Under the pieces are notes generated by a model, which saw nothing but the letters and a program-made list of their open reading frames with translations, was not told the DNA's origin and made no database searches. Below are positions 31,146 through 42,963 of a stretch of DNA of 64,000 bases, piece after piece. The first letter of the stretch is position 1, and each line of letters begins with the position of its first letter. The translations under genes and the position numbers were made by a program. Origin of the DNA: Batillaria attramentaria (lineage: Eukaryota > Mollusca > Gastropoda > Batillariidae); assembly GCA_018292915.2 (NCBI GenBank), contig JACVVK020000015.1:1087001-1151000 (forward strand). The letters are read 5' to 3'.

Positions 31146-31537
31146 GCAAAAAAAAAGGGCAAATGCTACATGTACCATCGTAACCATCGGGTTTTTAGAA
31201 CCGTAGCTACAACTTTCTAAAGTACAAAAGTGTGTATTCTTTGCAGTTTAGTGCCCATTAGTTTCCGCTATAAAAATGTTCTCACTGATAGAAAGAGCCG
31301 ATAAAAAAAAAAATTGAGTACGTTGAACGCGTATTAAAAATCCATCATTAGCCTCAAAGATCGCTCTGATGTGTTTTGGCGCTGTCTAGCATAACACCAC
31401 TGGGACACATACACAATTACATGCACAGACAGGTTTGCGTTCAGCTGACTGGATCCGTAATGCAGTAGTAGACGGAGCATTGTCGCTGACAGCAGTCGAC
31501 AAACATGGCGGGCATCGTACACGAACGGTTGAATTTT

Positions 31538-31967
31538 TGATTACAGACCAGTAACAGCTTCCGGGTGATGTAGTAAGAACTATGTTAAATATAGTAGAAA
31601 ATCTTTGCCCTTTTTAAAATTTGTGTGCAGAGCAAAAAATAAAAATAAAAAATGGCCATTTAGTGCTTTTTGTCGGCTTTGTAAACAAGTTTCATGCCAG
31701 GTAATAGTAAAATTGGCGAAAAAAGAGGTTAGCTTGTGGACTATTTATATTTATGCGCGGCTGGCACAGGAGCCAGCAGACGACCGTGGAATGAGGGGGT
31801 ATGAGGTCGCTGCCAACATTGCAAACAACAACAACAACGGAATATTTGAATTTGTTGATTTTTTTGGGTGAAATTTAAAGCACTTCTAGGGTGTCATCTG
31901 CAACCTTAGGAATAGAGGAATATATAGCGTTTTCCTCCCCAAAAAATGCATCTATGGTACGTAGCCT
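31538..31967 (+). mobile_element. Repeat family R, copy R1
   Basis: Near colinear with 40154-40615 (inverted) and 44618-45298. The termini are imperfect inverted repeats (TTACAGACCA against TACGTACCA), suggesting a non-autonomous DNA transposon of ~450 bp. No transposase or clear target duplication was seen. Confidence 0.7.
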
Positions 31968-32402
31968 TTTGTTGTCGTTTGCACGACCATCAATCGTCAG
32001 TGTGTTGAATTTGGAGCTGTACTAATCTGTAAGAATTTCGAGCCGACAGGAGCAGTCACCGCGCAGTTACAAGAGCAACTGTTCCCAAACAGATTTTTGT
32101 TTCCTACATAACTGGTTTTAGCAGTGTAATGGTAGTAACGTCTTCGTTAGAAAATGATCGTGAAAAGCTCTTGGAAGACTCTTAACAGAGCCGAAAGTTT
32201 TATTTCAAATGCAAATTACTGAAGAAAAAATCATTGCAGAAAGCTATTCGTCAGGAGGATTTATGTTATTTTATTTTATTTTATTTTTCTAAACTGTGTC
32301 ACTTTAATTGTACATAAGCTCTCAGTTTACATGATGGCATTGTCACATTTAATTTTACGGATGGACGTTTTCAAAGAATTACGTGCCAATTAGTGTCTTT
32401 AG
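31968..32402. other. No gene seen
   Basis: AT-rich, with a (TTTTA)n run at 32268-32288. Confidence 0.4.
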
Positions 32403-32693
32403 CCGAAAATTTGCCATTTCTTGGAACTCTGCCGTCAATTGATGAATGGGTTTAAGCATAGTCAGTTTGACAAGCACTTAAGGCCCTTTTCCGGTATGAC
32501 AGTGGAACTGCTCCTTAGCGAAAAGGTAATTTGGCCTTTGCAGGCTGAAGCTTCAAAGCATGTTAGTATGGCATATTCAGCTTTAAAAACGTTGATTCCC
32601 AAATATCACGAAAAATACAAAGGTGAACATCCACTCAGTTCCTATTTTCACAGGGGATTTCAGTTCTACTTTGAACAGAAACGGCCACAATGA
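32403..32693 (+). other. Unrecognised open frame, possible terminal exon or transposon remnant
   Basis: The frame is open for 96 codons from a TAG at 32400 to a TGA at 32694, with balanced composition (contains WPLQAEASKHVSMAYSALKT and HPLSSYFHRGFQFYFEQKRP). There is no ATG near its start and I recognise no family. It could be a coding exon, an old transposon piece or chance. It lies just before a tandem array. Confidence 0.25.
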
Positions 32694-32707
32694 ACATTGA
32701 CGGACAA

Positions 32708-33085
32708 AAATGACAAAGGAGGACATCATTTGACAAACTGCAGGACAATTTCGCCATTTCGCTGCCTTTTGATATTACAAAACTTAATGCATCCCTTTCT
32801 TTTTTTTTCAATTTTAATTTTGACAATGGCGGGAAAGAAGTGAAAGACATCTTTTGACAAACTTCAGGACAATTTTACCATGAAAACGTGCTGCCTATTG
32901 ATATCACAAACTCAATGCAACCCTCTTTTTTTCTTTCCTTTTTTTTTCTCTCTTCTCAATTTTATTTTCAATAATGGCGGGAAAGAACTGAAAGACATCT
33001 TTTGACAAACTGGAGGACAATGTCGCCATGAAAACGTGCTGCGTTTTGATATTGCAAAATTTAATACAACCGTTTTCTTCTATTT
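32708..33085. repeat. Tandem array, three units of ~125-145 bp
   Basis: Each unit has CATCTTTTGACAAACT(G/T)C/GAGGACAAT, CGTGCTGC, TTGATAT(C/T) and a T-rich part ending AATGGCGGGAAAGAA. Starts are near 32730, 32850 and 32995. Confidence 0.8.
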
Positions 33086-34225
33086 CTTCTTCTTCTTCTC
33101 TTTAATCCGCATACGCTGGGTTTTTTTTTCTGTCACTCAGCCGAAGTTAAGATATTTTTTTTGCAGTTTTTCCTAACCCTTCCTTACCTCTCCACATGCA
33201 GCTATCGTCACACTGCGGGCTAGCCATTACGTTGTCTTGTTTTATTTCTCTTTTCTCATTTTTATTTTCAGTATCTCATTTCGCCAGTCTTTCTTTTCTT
33301 TCCTCACACCGCCTCAAAGCTTTTTTTTTTTTTTTTTTTTGCAGACGCTCAAAAAAATCACAGAGCAACCGGGCTTGACAACGATTGCGTTTTGCCCTGG
33401 TTCACAGAGAATGCATTGGCAGCTCTTTCGATCCCAACGCGCCAAAAGTGAAAATTGAAGTCTTCGCCAACCGCAGTTTGCGCGTAATCGAAGCTGCGAC
33501 GGTGACCGGGAAGTTTTGTTCCTGCACTTCGGTTTTGACATGTCTCGCGTGTTAGTGTTGTATCAGCAGGATCTTGTGTTGTTCCTGTTCTCTCTCTCTC
33601 TCCCCCCCCCCCCCAATTCCCCTTTCCTACTTAAGTCCCCCCCCTCCCCCACCCCCAGCGTCAAAACTTAATCTCCCCGGGGGCTAGGGTTTTGCTTCTG
33701 TCTCGATTTTCGTGACCGTGAAGTGTAATCAACAGAAAAAGGATTGCGGGTGTCATGGATGTGTTTTGTGTTTCCTTGCGTGATGCGGTTACAAGGATTG
33801 TAATTTGAGCCAAGCCGGTTTTTTTTTGGTTTTTTTTTTTTTCTGGTATAGCTCTTTTTCAGTTTTCTTTTTATTTGTAAGATTTTGTTTTTCAAGGAAC
33901 AGCTGTCATTCTGTGTGTGTGTGTGCGCGAGTCAAGTTTTTGGACGCCAATTTACGACGACAAGAAAAAGGGGATACGGTTTTGCACTTTCTTGTGTTCA
34001 GGATGATTCGACGCTCGGCTGCTGCAAATGGCCGTTCGAACAAGTAATACAGGATTAACTCAATTCCTGCCTAGTAAGTTTGGGCCGCCGGTGTTTTTCC
34101 CCAGTGGCCTCACTAAAACAAATTCATAATTGATTTATTTCCAAATGAAGTTAAATGTGGCTTAGTGGGAGTGTTGCATATTGATTATATATACTCACGT
34201 TTGCTGCAATTACAAGCGTATTTCA
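33086..34225. other. No gene seen
   Basis: T-runs lie at 33320-33340 and 33820-33842, and (CT)n with C-run at 33591-33614. No coding signal was recognised. Confidence 0.4.
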
Positions 34226-34456
34226 AAAACGAGGAGGAATGGCCGCATCCCATAATGTTGTTTCTCCTTTTTTCGTGCTATTTTGTTGTCAGTTATTGTT
34301 GCCGGTGCTTCTTTTTTCTTTCTTTCTTTCTTCCAAATCTGTAAGACCTACCGAAGACACTAGATCCGCTACACTCTGGTGGATCCAGAATCTTAGACGA
34401 GAGGGAAAACGCAATTCCGTGAACTAAACATTTGACGTCAGCCTCACGCAAGTCGT

Positions 34457-34458
<2 letters not shown>

Positions 34459-34523
<65 letters not shown>
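34459..34523. repeat. (GA)n microsatellite
   Basis: About 32 GA units, abutting the (TGACAA)n tail of the family U fragment. Confidence 0.95.
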
Positions 34524-34529
<6 letters not shown>

Positions 34530-34625
34530 AATGACAATGACAATGACAATCCTTTATTTTCCAACGGTAGAAGATTTTGGCCAAAAGGCCAGTTGCAGCC
34601 TTGCCGTTGCTAGACTACAGTACGA
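34523..34625 (-). mobile_element. Retroposon 3' end, family U
   Basis: On the minus strand: GCAACGGCAAGGCTGCAACT, the CCGTTGGAAAATAAAGG signature with AATAAA, and a (TTGTCA)n tail. Confidence 0.8.
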
Positions 34626-34774
34626 GAGTAAAAGTAAGCTAAGGATTATACACATTATAAACATTAAAACTGAAATACAGGAAGGCGGCGAATAAGCATA
34701 ATAGCCAAAATAGATGAATAAGCGTAAGCGAATAAGCGTAATAGCCCCCCCCCCAAAAAAAAAAATAAAAAAAA

Positions 34775-34809
<35 letters not shown>

Positions 34810-35066
34810 TGACGTCAATTCCGTGAAGTTTCTCTATAGAGAAACACCTTAAAAACCGACTGTTTTACTGCTGAGTTGTCTGTTTACAGGCAACAAAAAA
34901 AAACAAACAAAAAAAAAACCGCAGGAAAATGTCACAATGCACGTCAAAGTCACGTTTCACTTGTAACACTTTATTCACCGCCACACAAGATGTTCCCCTG
35001 TTCTTCTTTGTAAATTTCTGGCACAAAACTATCATCCAAATCATCATAACTTTCGCCATTGACGGT

Positions 35067-35238
35067 AGGTGGGTGCGTGTTTCGGGGTTTAACGTCCTTT
35101 TCCACCACGTCAGGGTGATATCAAAGACGGGGCAACGAGAAAAAGGCCAGCACAAAGATTTGGCCCCAGCCGAGAATCGAACTCACCGCCCGAACATTGA
35201 GAGTTCAAATCTCTACCATTCGGCTTTCCCGGCTCCCC
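35067..35238 (-). mobile_element. SINE A, full length
   Basis: Head, body and tail are all present. Possible imperfect duplication TCGCCATTGA / TCGCCACTGA lies around it, with a few extra bases on the left. Confidence 0.9.
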
Positions 35239-35307
35239 TCTCGCCACTGAGACTCCTCTTCACTATCCATGCACATAAACACCTGAATGGCGTCTTCAGC
35301 AAAGCAC

Positions 35308-35450
35308 ACCACACCACACCACACCACACCACACCACACCACACCACACCACACCACACCACACCACACCACACCACACACCACACCACACCACACCACA
35401 CCACACCACACCACACCACACCACACCACACCACACCACACCACACACGC
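35308..35450. repeat. (ACACC)n pentanucleotide array
   Basis: About 28 units with a single slipped unit near 35377. Confidence 0.97.
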
Positions 35451-35769
35451 ACATAACACAATATCTTTTCCAAGAACTGTGTCGCTGGAAGCAGAACAAT
35501 TCTTTTATTAAAATCCAGACCCATTCTCCGAACACGCAAATAGCGTTTGTCTGGAACCGTTGTGTTACGAGGGAAGCCACAGGCGCATCGGATAGGGAGA
35601 ATGGACCTGACTGTTTCTTTACATTGTTGTTGTTTTTTTTTTTCAACCTTATGTATTTTCATTGTTATTATTATTGATTTTTCTAATTATTTTTTTTTTT
35701 TGCAAGCCCTTTCGAAAGATGTCCTACCACAAGTACGTACAAAGAAAACGTGAGTGTCTAGTTCATTGG

Positions 35770-35893
35770 GGGGGGGGGGGGGGGGAGTTTAACGTCCTTT
35801 TCCATCACGTATGGGTGATATCAAAGACGGGGCAACAAGAAAGAGGCCAGTACAAATATTTGGCCCCAGCCGGGATTCGAACTCTAGTCCTTT
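35770..35893 (-). mobile_element. SINE A, lacking the A-box half
   Basis: The tail and body through the B box (complement of GTTCGAATCCC) are present. A G-run replaces the CACC tail. Confidence 0.85.
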
Positions 35894-36272
35894 GAATTTC
35901 AGTTAGGACAACTAAAAACTTACACAAATTATATACGCCACCGTCACAAGCGTCACCATTCAATCCCGACTAAGATCGGTCACATTTTATCCTTGACTGT
36001 GATGGAAGAGTTTAAAGACACACATTCCATGTTCACTACCCTTCACAGAAGCCACTCATATTTTGGAAAAAAGTTGCCCTTGTGATTTCGCCTGTACACT
36101 CGAAGCAGTCAGCTTTTGTTCAGTAAAGCTCTTAGTGCGACACACTGCCGTCTACAGGCTATCCTCCCACTCAGTGGTTAATTAATTAACCGTGGTTTCA
36201 ACAATAGCTGACCCCTGTTTATATTCCCGTCTTTTGCTGTCACAACTCTTCGCCAGCTCCAGAGGTCTTCCA
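35894..36272. other. No gene seen
   Basis: Unique-looking DNA. Confidence 0.35.
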
Positions 36273-36281
36273 CCAAGGTCG

Positions 36282-36456
36282 GGGGAGCCGGGATAGCCGA
36301 ATGGTAGAGCGTTGGACTCTCAGTGCTCGGGTCGTGAGTTCGAACCCAGGCTGGGACCGTATATTTGTGCTGGCCTTTTTCTCGTTGCCCCGTCTTGACT
36401 ATCACCCTTGCGTTGTGGAAAAACGTTAAACTCCCAGACACTCGACACTCAACCCT
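36282..36456 (+). mobile_element. SINE A, full length with 9-bp target duplication
   Basis: CCAAGGTCG flanks it at 36273-36281 and 36457-36465. The A and B boxes are intact. Confidence 0.9.
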
Positions 36457-36519
36457 CCAAGGTCGTGGATGGAATCCGCGGAGGGCTCGGAAGCTGGGGC
36501 AATTTTCATTATTCATGAA

Positions 36520-36570
36520 GGGGTGGGTGGGCGGGTGTTTGGGGGTTTAACGTCCTTTTCCACCTCATAC
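36520..36570 (-). mobile_element. SINE A tail fragment
   Basis: Complement of the GGTGGAAAAGGACGTTAAAC tail with a G-rich (GGGT)n start. Confidence 0.75.
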
Positions 36571-36950
36571 TTATTATTCATGATGAGGAGGATGAGGACA
36601 ATGATGTGATAATGATGCTATGGAGGTCCATGCGGTTTGAGACAGCGTGACAGGATCGATTATTCCACGCTTCCTGTCATCCCATCGTGAGCGTAGAATT
36701 GATGGAAGCTGGTCCTTTAAACAAGGGTCTATGTCCTGTGTAAACATGTTCTCTGTACTTAGCCTTGCCAGCCATGGTAAGTAAGTTAATAATTATTAGC
36801 CCTGTAGTGATAGAGTGTGGCTGGGTGTTATGGCTTCCTTACTGTGTTTGACAGCCCGGAAACAAGCTTGGCATCAAGACGTGAAAGCTCCCTTTCATCT
36901 CATTAACCCCGGCTAATTGAGTGGTGTGTTTTGATCAAGGAGCCTCTCAA
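36571..36950. other. No gene seen
   Basis: Unique-looking sequence. Confidence 0.35.
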
Positions 36951-37241
36951 AAATGGCCGAAAGAGGTGCAGCGGGAGGGGGAGGGGGTGAGGAGATAGAG
37001 AGAGAGAGAGAGAGAGGTGGGGGGAGGGAGGAGATATGTGAGGGGGGGGGGGAGTTATATTTTCCGCCTGAAAGAGGAAAGTCTGGTTTAGATGGTGGGG
37101 GGAGGGGGCGGAGACGTGGATGGGGTGTGGAGGCATGGAAAGGGGGGGGGGAGGGGGGCGGGAGGGGGAGGGGGAACATGAAGTAGTGAAACATGGTGCA
37201 GATACTGGTGTTTCTGTGTAAAGCAGGATGCATGAGTTAGA

Positions 37242-37299
<58 letters not shown>

Positions 37300-37390
37300 A
37301 GGGTGGGAGGGGGCGGGTGGGGGTGGGGGAGGGCAAGGGCGAGTTGGGAAGGGGGAGGGACAATGTGATGTATAATGTGGGTACCTTTCT
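36951..37390. repeat. G-rich, C-poor tract with (GA)n and (GT)n
   Basis: Over ~440 bases the plus strand is dominated by G-runs of 3-9 separated by A or T, interrupted by (GA)n at 36996-37016 and (GT)n at 37242-37298. Many runs fit the spacing of intramolecular G-quadruplexes. Confidence 0.8.
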
Positions 37391-37744
37391 CAGACTGACG
37401 GAGAGAAAGAAAAAAAAAAAAAAACATGTTGCAGATCTGATGCTGGTGTTTCTGTGTAAACGAAGACGCGCCGGCGGGAGCTTTGAGTTAATTAAAAATC
37501 TGTCAATCACTTCACTTTATAATGTAAAACACGAACCCTGCGGTCACAACGAGCGACAGATCAAAGACTTTTCGGAACACCAGCCTCAAAGGCAGCGTCG
37601 TGAGTATCAATATTAAAAGCCTGTAGACGAGCGTCTGGCTTCCAGTTACGTCGCAGAACTGCTTTCATCCAATGTGCTTAACTCACTCTATGCTGTGGAG
37701 TCTTTCACGATTACGACGCTTCACTGCTGAGGGGTGGGGGGGGG
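37391..37744. other. No gene seen
   Basis: A ~40-bp piece at 37423-37465 repeats 37190-37230 (shared CTGGTGTTTCTGTGTAAA). Confidence 0.4.
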
Positions 37745-37883
37745 GGGGAGCCGGGGTGGCCGAATGGTAGAGCGTTGGACTTCTAATGCTCGGGGTCGTG
37801 AGTTCGTATCCCGGCTGAGGCCAAATATTTGTGCTGGCTTTTTCATCGTTGCCCCGTCTTTGATATCACCCGTATGTGGTGGA
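37745..37883 (+). mobile_element. SINE A, tail-less
   Basis: Intact head and body. The sequence departs just after GTATGTGGTGGAG, before the usual AAAGGACGTTAAAC. Confidence 0.9.
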
Positions 37884-38849
37884 GGTGAAACAAAGAAGAC
37901 TAGGAGATACTTGCGCTAAAAACTGCCTTTATTCAGTTGTATCAGAATATTTCAAAGCTTGTATCCCTGTGTTAGCTTGTATCCCTGTGTAATTTTTCCT
38001 CAACGGCCAGCACATAGGTTGCGTCAAAACAACAACAACAACAACAACAACAACGAAAAAACAACAACAACAACAACACAAAAAAACCCAACCAACTTCT
38101 CAGCACAGAGAGGGTTAAAATTTCCACCCAAAACATTCACTTGTATCAAGTTACAACATTACCGGACTCGATTTAGCTCAGGGTTTCCTCGTCTTTGACA
38201 GTTAGCAGCCTAACCTCGCGGTGGACACTAAAAAAAAAAAAAAAACCCAACCCAACAACAACAACAACAACAACAGCAACAAAACGCAAAAAAAGGTTCA
38301 CAATGAAACACCAACCAATTCCTGTTGTTCTTCTTCTGTAAAACTATTGTCTGATGACTGAGATACTCGAGGTTTCGTCACAGTTTTCCTGTGGCCAAAG
38401 AACACAAATGCACGAGGTCTCAAAATGCCTATATTAGCCTCTGGCATCATAGTCACCCCTAAAAATGCTTCAATCTATGAACAAAAATTACCACGCAGAG
38501 ACCATTCAAGGACACGCACCTGACAGGAGTTTAAAAAAAATGAATGTCTCCTTTCAGCTCAGACCTCACTGGATTAATGCTAGTCTACTTTCTGTTCAGG
38601 CCAGAAAGCCACTTCATCGAAATGCGCTCGCGTCGCTGTTGCCACTCTCCAGCGCAAAAAGTCCCAGCTTCACTGGCAGCTTGCCTCTTGTTGTGGCCCC
38701 CTGGCATGCACCTCAGCCTACAAAATACAAAAAAAATCACGAAAATCACGCTTTTTCATGATAACAAAAATCATTTCAAACTAGCACGCTCGCCAATCAG
38801 GGTTCTTCAAGTACACACCCGACATGACCCCCCGCGGGCTATTTGTGTC
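37884..38849. other. No gene seen; (CAA)n tracts
   Basis: (CAA)n lies at 38029-38077 and 38251-38280. Other frames show no motif. Confidence 0.4.
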
Positions 38850-38855
38850 ATTACG

Positions 38856-39237
38856 GTCGGTGCGGTCGGTGGTCTAGTGGTTAAGAGACCTGTCACCAAT
38901 GCGAGAGGTCAGGGGTTCGAGTCCCACTCGGGGCAAAGAATTTTTCCTTCTCGTATGTGACACCGTTCATTCGGGCCGATCGTCGGGGGTTCTCTCCGGG
39001 TACTCCGGCTTCCTCCCCCTCTGCTTTGGAAATGTTCAGCCCACCAAATTTGAAAAATAAATGCAATTCTAAATTCCGAAATTTAAATAGCTGAGCTGAC
39101 CCTTCGCACCACGTGATTGTAATGTGTTTATGTCCGGTGTGTGAGAGAATGTGTGTGATTCACGTGAGCGTGCGTGTTGGGTTCAGTTCGCGGCGCTTTG
39201 AGCCGATTCATGAAATTGGGTAAAGCGCCTATATAAT

Positions 39238-39271
<34 letters not shown>
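38856..39271 (+). mobile_element. SINE family B, full length
   Basis: Best-preserved copy: A box TGGTCTAGTGG, B box GGTTCGAGTCC, core CTCTCCGGGTACTCCGGCTT, 3' GGCGCTTTGAGCC and AAAGCGCCTATATAAT, then (ATT)n. ATTACG lies on both sides (38850-38855 and 39272-39277), partly confounded by the ATT tail. Confidence 0.92.
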
Positions 39272-39276
<5 letters not shown>

Positions 39277-39452
39277 GCCTGTGGAAAGAAATTGCTGAAA
39301 CTTTGTCTGGGGCAAGGTGATCATCTCGATTTGACCAAAACATCGTGACAAACTCTAATTCTAAATAACCAATGAAAGATAAACTTTGATAAACGGATTC
39401 TCCGTTTCCGTCGAAAGAGTTATTGCAAACGAAGTCTGTGCATGCGTGCATG

Positions 39453-39455
<3 letters not shown>

Positions 39456-39495
<40 letters not shown>

Positions 39496-39543
39496 CGTGT
39501 GTGTGTGCGTGTCTGCGTGCGTGCGTGTCTGCGTGTGTGTGTG
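39456..39543. repeat. (GT)n/(GCGT)n microsatellite
   Basis: GT run followed by mixed GCGT and CTGCGT units. Confidence 0.9.
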
Positions 39544-39989
39544 TGGTAAGCAAGGGTGAAGGTTGTGGGGTGAAAGGAATCATTTTGACAGACGAGTGAC
39601 CCTATCCGTTCTAGGTTCACTGATCCGCCCGAAAAAGATCTCACGGGCAGTTCGAGGGTTGTAAGGTAAAGCAAAAACTATACGACAAAATTAATGATAA
39701 AGCGCACAAATTAATAAAACATTGCAGAACTTGTTCCAGCGAATACTCGCTACCGAGCAAAATTACCCCAGCCAAACACCACACCCACGGCATGAGAGCA
39801 AAATGTGTCATCTATCAACCACCCCCTGTTTCGTTTCGCACCAAGATCTCCGGGTCCGCATTTAATTTACTCAAGCTGTCTCCGATCCCGCTTTTTGTTT
39901 TCCCGAGGGTGTAATAACCACAATTTTCCACGTGGCTTGTCCATCAGTGGCTGTTCTGTGCATGGCAGCACATTGTCCTAATGGTACAT

Positions 39990-40030
<41 letters not shown>

Positions 40031-40153
40031 AGGGAATCAGAGAGTTTGAGTAAATGGGGTTGGTTAGCGTCACAGACGTCGGTTTCCCGCCATTAGTCCA
40101 TTCGTTTTATTTACTTCACTCTATATAACGTCTGAGTGCGCTGAGGGAGGTTT
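39544..40153. other. No gene seen
   Basis: (GA)n at 39993-40027. Otherwise unique-looking. Confidence 0.4.
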
Positions 40154-40615
40154 AGGCTACGTACCATAGATGCAAATTTGGAGGAAAACGCTATATATTC
40201 CTCTCACACATAAGGTTGCAGATGACACCCTAGAAATGCTTCAAAATTCACACAAAAAATCACAAAAATCAGGCAGCCATAGACTCATGTGTAGAGTAAA
40301 TTTCAACAAATTCAAATATTCCGGGTTTTTTGGGCAATGTTGGCAGCAACCACATACCCCCTCATTCCACGGTCGTCTTCTGGCTCCTTTGCCAGCCGCG
40401 CATGAATACAAATAGTCCACAAGCCAGGCTCATTTTCCCCTAATTTTACTATTATCTGGCATGAAGCTTGTTTACAAAGCCGACAAAAAGCACCAGATTG
40501 CCATTTTTTACTCTGCACACACATTTTAAAAGGGGCAAAGATTTTCTACTATATATAGCGTAGTCCTTACTACATCACCCGGAAGCTATTACTGGTCTGT
40601 AACCTGTTAGTTCGG
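40154..40615 (-). mobile_element. Repeat family R, copy R2
   Basis: Inverted match to 31538-31967. It also keeps a central ATTTTTGTGATTTTTTGTGT stretch that R1 lacks. Termini AGGCTACGTACCA and the complement of AGGTTACAGACCA are imperfect inverted repeats. Confidence 0.75.
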
Positions 40616-41173
40616 GTAACCCCTGAGTGATCGGGGAAGTTACATCGTAGGTTAGGGATCCAAGCGAACAAACTTTTTGGTGGCTACATCTTGTGCGTGG
40701 TGGCTAAGCACAGGAAAACGTCAGGCTAACGTAAGAAAGATGGTAGCGTACCTAAGCTGTACGATGATGTTTACCAGCTGAGCTTGACTGAAGTTAGAAT
40801 GGGATCCCCTATGGCGCACAGCGAACCTCACCTGGCACTGCTTAGCGTTGGACATTTTCCACTGAGACACGCACGCACTGTAGCTTGTAGGGCTAAAGTG
40901 TATATTTTCATTGAGCGTTATTCAGCGTCAACTGTGTCCTATCATTATATAAATATTGGTCCTGCCACCACGGAGATATTAATGTGTTGATTTTTTTCCT
41001 ATGGTTGGATCCATGACCCTCGATTACAGGAGAGGGACATCATGACTAAGAGAGGTTCAAGATACGATTCAAAAGCTCAGATCGTGTCACTGAAGGCACA
41101 GCCACTCGGCAACTCCAAAGAAATAGAAAATAAAAGAAACAAGTTTAATCTAAGGTAGCAGAATAACAGCAGG
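40616..41173. other. No gene seen
   Basis: Unique-looking DNA. Confidence 0.35.
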
Positions 41174-41296
41174 AGGGTGAGTGGGTGTTTGGGAGTTTAA
41201 CGTCCTTTTCCACCACGTATGGATGATCTCAACGAGAAAAAGGCCAGCACAACTCTTGGGCCCCAGCCGGAATTCGAACTCACGACCCGAACATAA
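41174..41296 (-). mobile_element. SINE A, lacking the A-box half
   Basis: The tail and body are present with a deletion (about 13 bases) where GATATCAAAGACGGGGCAAC is expected. Confidence 0.85.
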
Positions 41297-41362
41297 AAGC
41301 AGGTACAAGCAATGAAACAAATACGCAAAAAGAAAGAATTCAAAAGAGAAAGAAAGGAAGAG

Positions 41363-41545
41363 AGTCGAGCGTGGGAAACAACCAACCAACCAACCAACCA
41401 GCCCGCCAGCCAACCAACCAACAGAACAAACAAACGACTGACAATTCTAACGAGCAAGCTAAAACAAAACAACAACAACAACAACAACAACAACCCCCCC
41501 CCCCAAAAAAAAAAAAACAAAAAAAAAACCAACAACCAGGCCAGA
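41363..41545. repeat. (CCAA)n and (CAA)n tracts
   Basis: CCAA-type repeats at 41379-41425, (CAA)n at 41468-41491, then C- and A-runs. Confidence 0.9.
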
Positions 41546-41547
41546 AG

Positions 41548-41820
41548 CGAATGGTAATCACAGCAACCTGGATTTCAAATAGCCACAACTGTGACCGTGG
41601 TTTCCACAACAGATTCTGACTGGCTATACTACGTCACTCGGCGTCACAAGTTGTTGTTGTGTTGTTGTTGTTTTTTTCGGCCCAGCCAACACACAGAAGA
41701 AAGGCTAATCTTCCTTAGATTTCATGACTTTTATTGGAAATTGTACAACTGAGGGTTTTTCCCCCCTCGCCAAATAAAGTAATTTCGCGTGGGCATACGA
41801 ATGAACCAAAAACAAACCAA

Positions 41821-41863
<43 letters not shown>

Positions 41864-42240
41864 CAGGAATAATGCCGGCGTTCATTCTTATGGCATATTG
41901 TAGTCTCTTCAGCGACAGGAACTCTTTCGCGATAGAGATTTCATTAGCCTGTGTCGAGCATGCGCAACCCCTCTCCTTACCAGACGACAACTCGGCAGGC
42001 GGTGAAAAGAGGAAGAAGAAGAGGGAAAAAGTCACACTCGCAAGGTGAAAAGCCTTACACTTTCGGCATCATGAAGTGTTGGTGGCTTACTCCTGGAGCA
42101 CAATGTTCCAGTCTGGGTCTGCAGGAAATTGGCTGTCCAACCATTATTGCTGACTGAGCAAAGTGACGTAAATTGTGCACTTGACGTAAACCCTGACGTC
42201 CTTGAATGACTGTGTCCCTTTCGTCTCCGGCGTACTAAAA
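41548..42240. other. No gene seen; start matches repeat family X
   Basis: 41548-41640 is an inverted match to about 49090-49175 (shared CAACCTGGATTTCAAATAGC and ACTACGTCACTCGG). (GA)n lies at 41821-41861. Confidence 0.5.
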
Positions 42241-42261
42241 TGTATTAATGGAGTCTTAGAG

Positions 42262-42612
42262 AAATTAAAAAACAAAAAACAAAACAACAACAACAACAGC
42301 AACAACAAAACAACAACACCAACAACAAATCCCAAAACAACAACAACCATAACCCCCCCCAAAAAAAAAAACAACAACAAAAAAACAACAACAACAAAAA
42401 CAAACAAACAAACAAACCAAACAACAACAAAAACCAACAACAACAACAACAACAACAACAACAACCAAAAACAAAACAACAAAACCAACAACAAAACAAA
42501 ACAAAAAACACAAAAACCCATACAAACAAACAAAAAAAACAACCCCAAAACAACAACAATAAACAACCCCCAAATACCTACAGCAACAACAACAACAACA
42601 ACAACAACAAAG
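42262..42612. repeat. 350-bp (CAA)n-rich tract with no G or almost none
   Basis: CAA, CAAA and CCAAA units with strong strand asymmetry, grading into pure (CAA)n at the right. Confidence 0.95.
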
Positions 42613-42645
42613 GGACCACACAGTTGGTCATGCAATGTCGATGTA

Positions 42646-42764
42646 TTTGGCGTACGCCACAATGTAACCAATAAAACAATCGATTACGGCGTACGCGCCA
42701 CGCAGGAAAACGACAACTCTGCGACGGTCGGTCATGAGATGTTGGCGTGTTTGGCGTACGCCAA
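42646..42764. repeat. Three GGCGTACGCC-type palindromes
   Basis: TGGCGTACGCCA at 42648-42659, a variant CGGCGTACGCGCC near 42687, and TTGGCGTACGCCAA (14 bp, perfect) at 42751-42764. Confidence 0.75.
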
Positions 42765-42963
42765 GGTAAACTGTTAAAACTAAACAGATCGCGAGTAAAC
42801 TTATTTTTGGAGCTACTAAATCACTCGCTATAATGGGACCGACAAGTGACGGTGTAACTATACATTCCAAACACAACCAGTATGCGCGTCTTTCTACCAC
42901 AGATACTGTCAGCCACGCCATCAGCGTACAATCTTGCGTTCGCGTTTGTGTTTGTTTCTGCAG

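Larger units (their letters stand above)
34226..34860. repeat. Repeat family W, copy 2, carrying (GA)n and a family U fragment
   Basis: Its left part matches 3065-3200 and the TTTGACGTCAGCCTCACGC block matches 3505 and 3747. The 18-bp palindrome GTTTCTCTATAGAGAAAC lies at 34828-34845. (GA)n at 34459-34523 and a family U retroposon end (34523-34625) interrupt it. Confidence 0.6.

Noticed and set aside
35308..35450. CRISPR-like regular array
   Set aside because: No spacers; a simple pentanucleotide repeat in a eukaryotic sequence.
35205..35662. Frames with TTPHH or WCGVV repeats
   Set aside because: Pure translation of the (ACACC)n array.
42144..42777. Long open frames on both strands (about 175-191 codons)
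   Set aside because: Consequences of a stop-poor (CAA)n tract (poly-Asn/Thr/Gln one way, Val/Leu/Cys the other).
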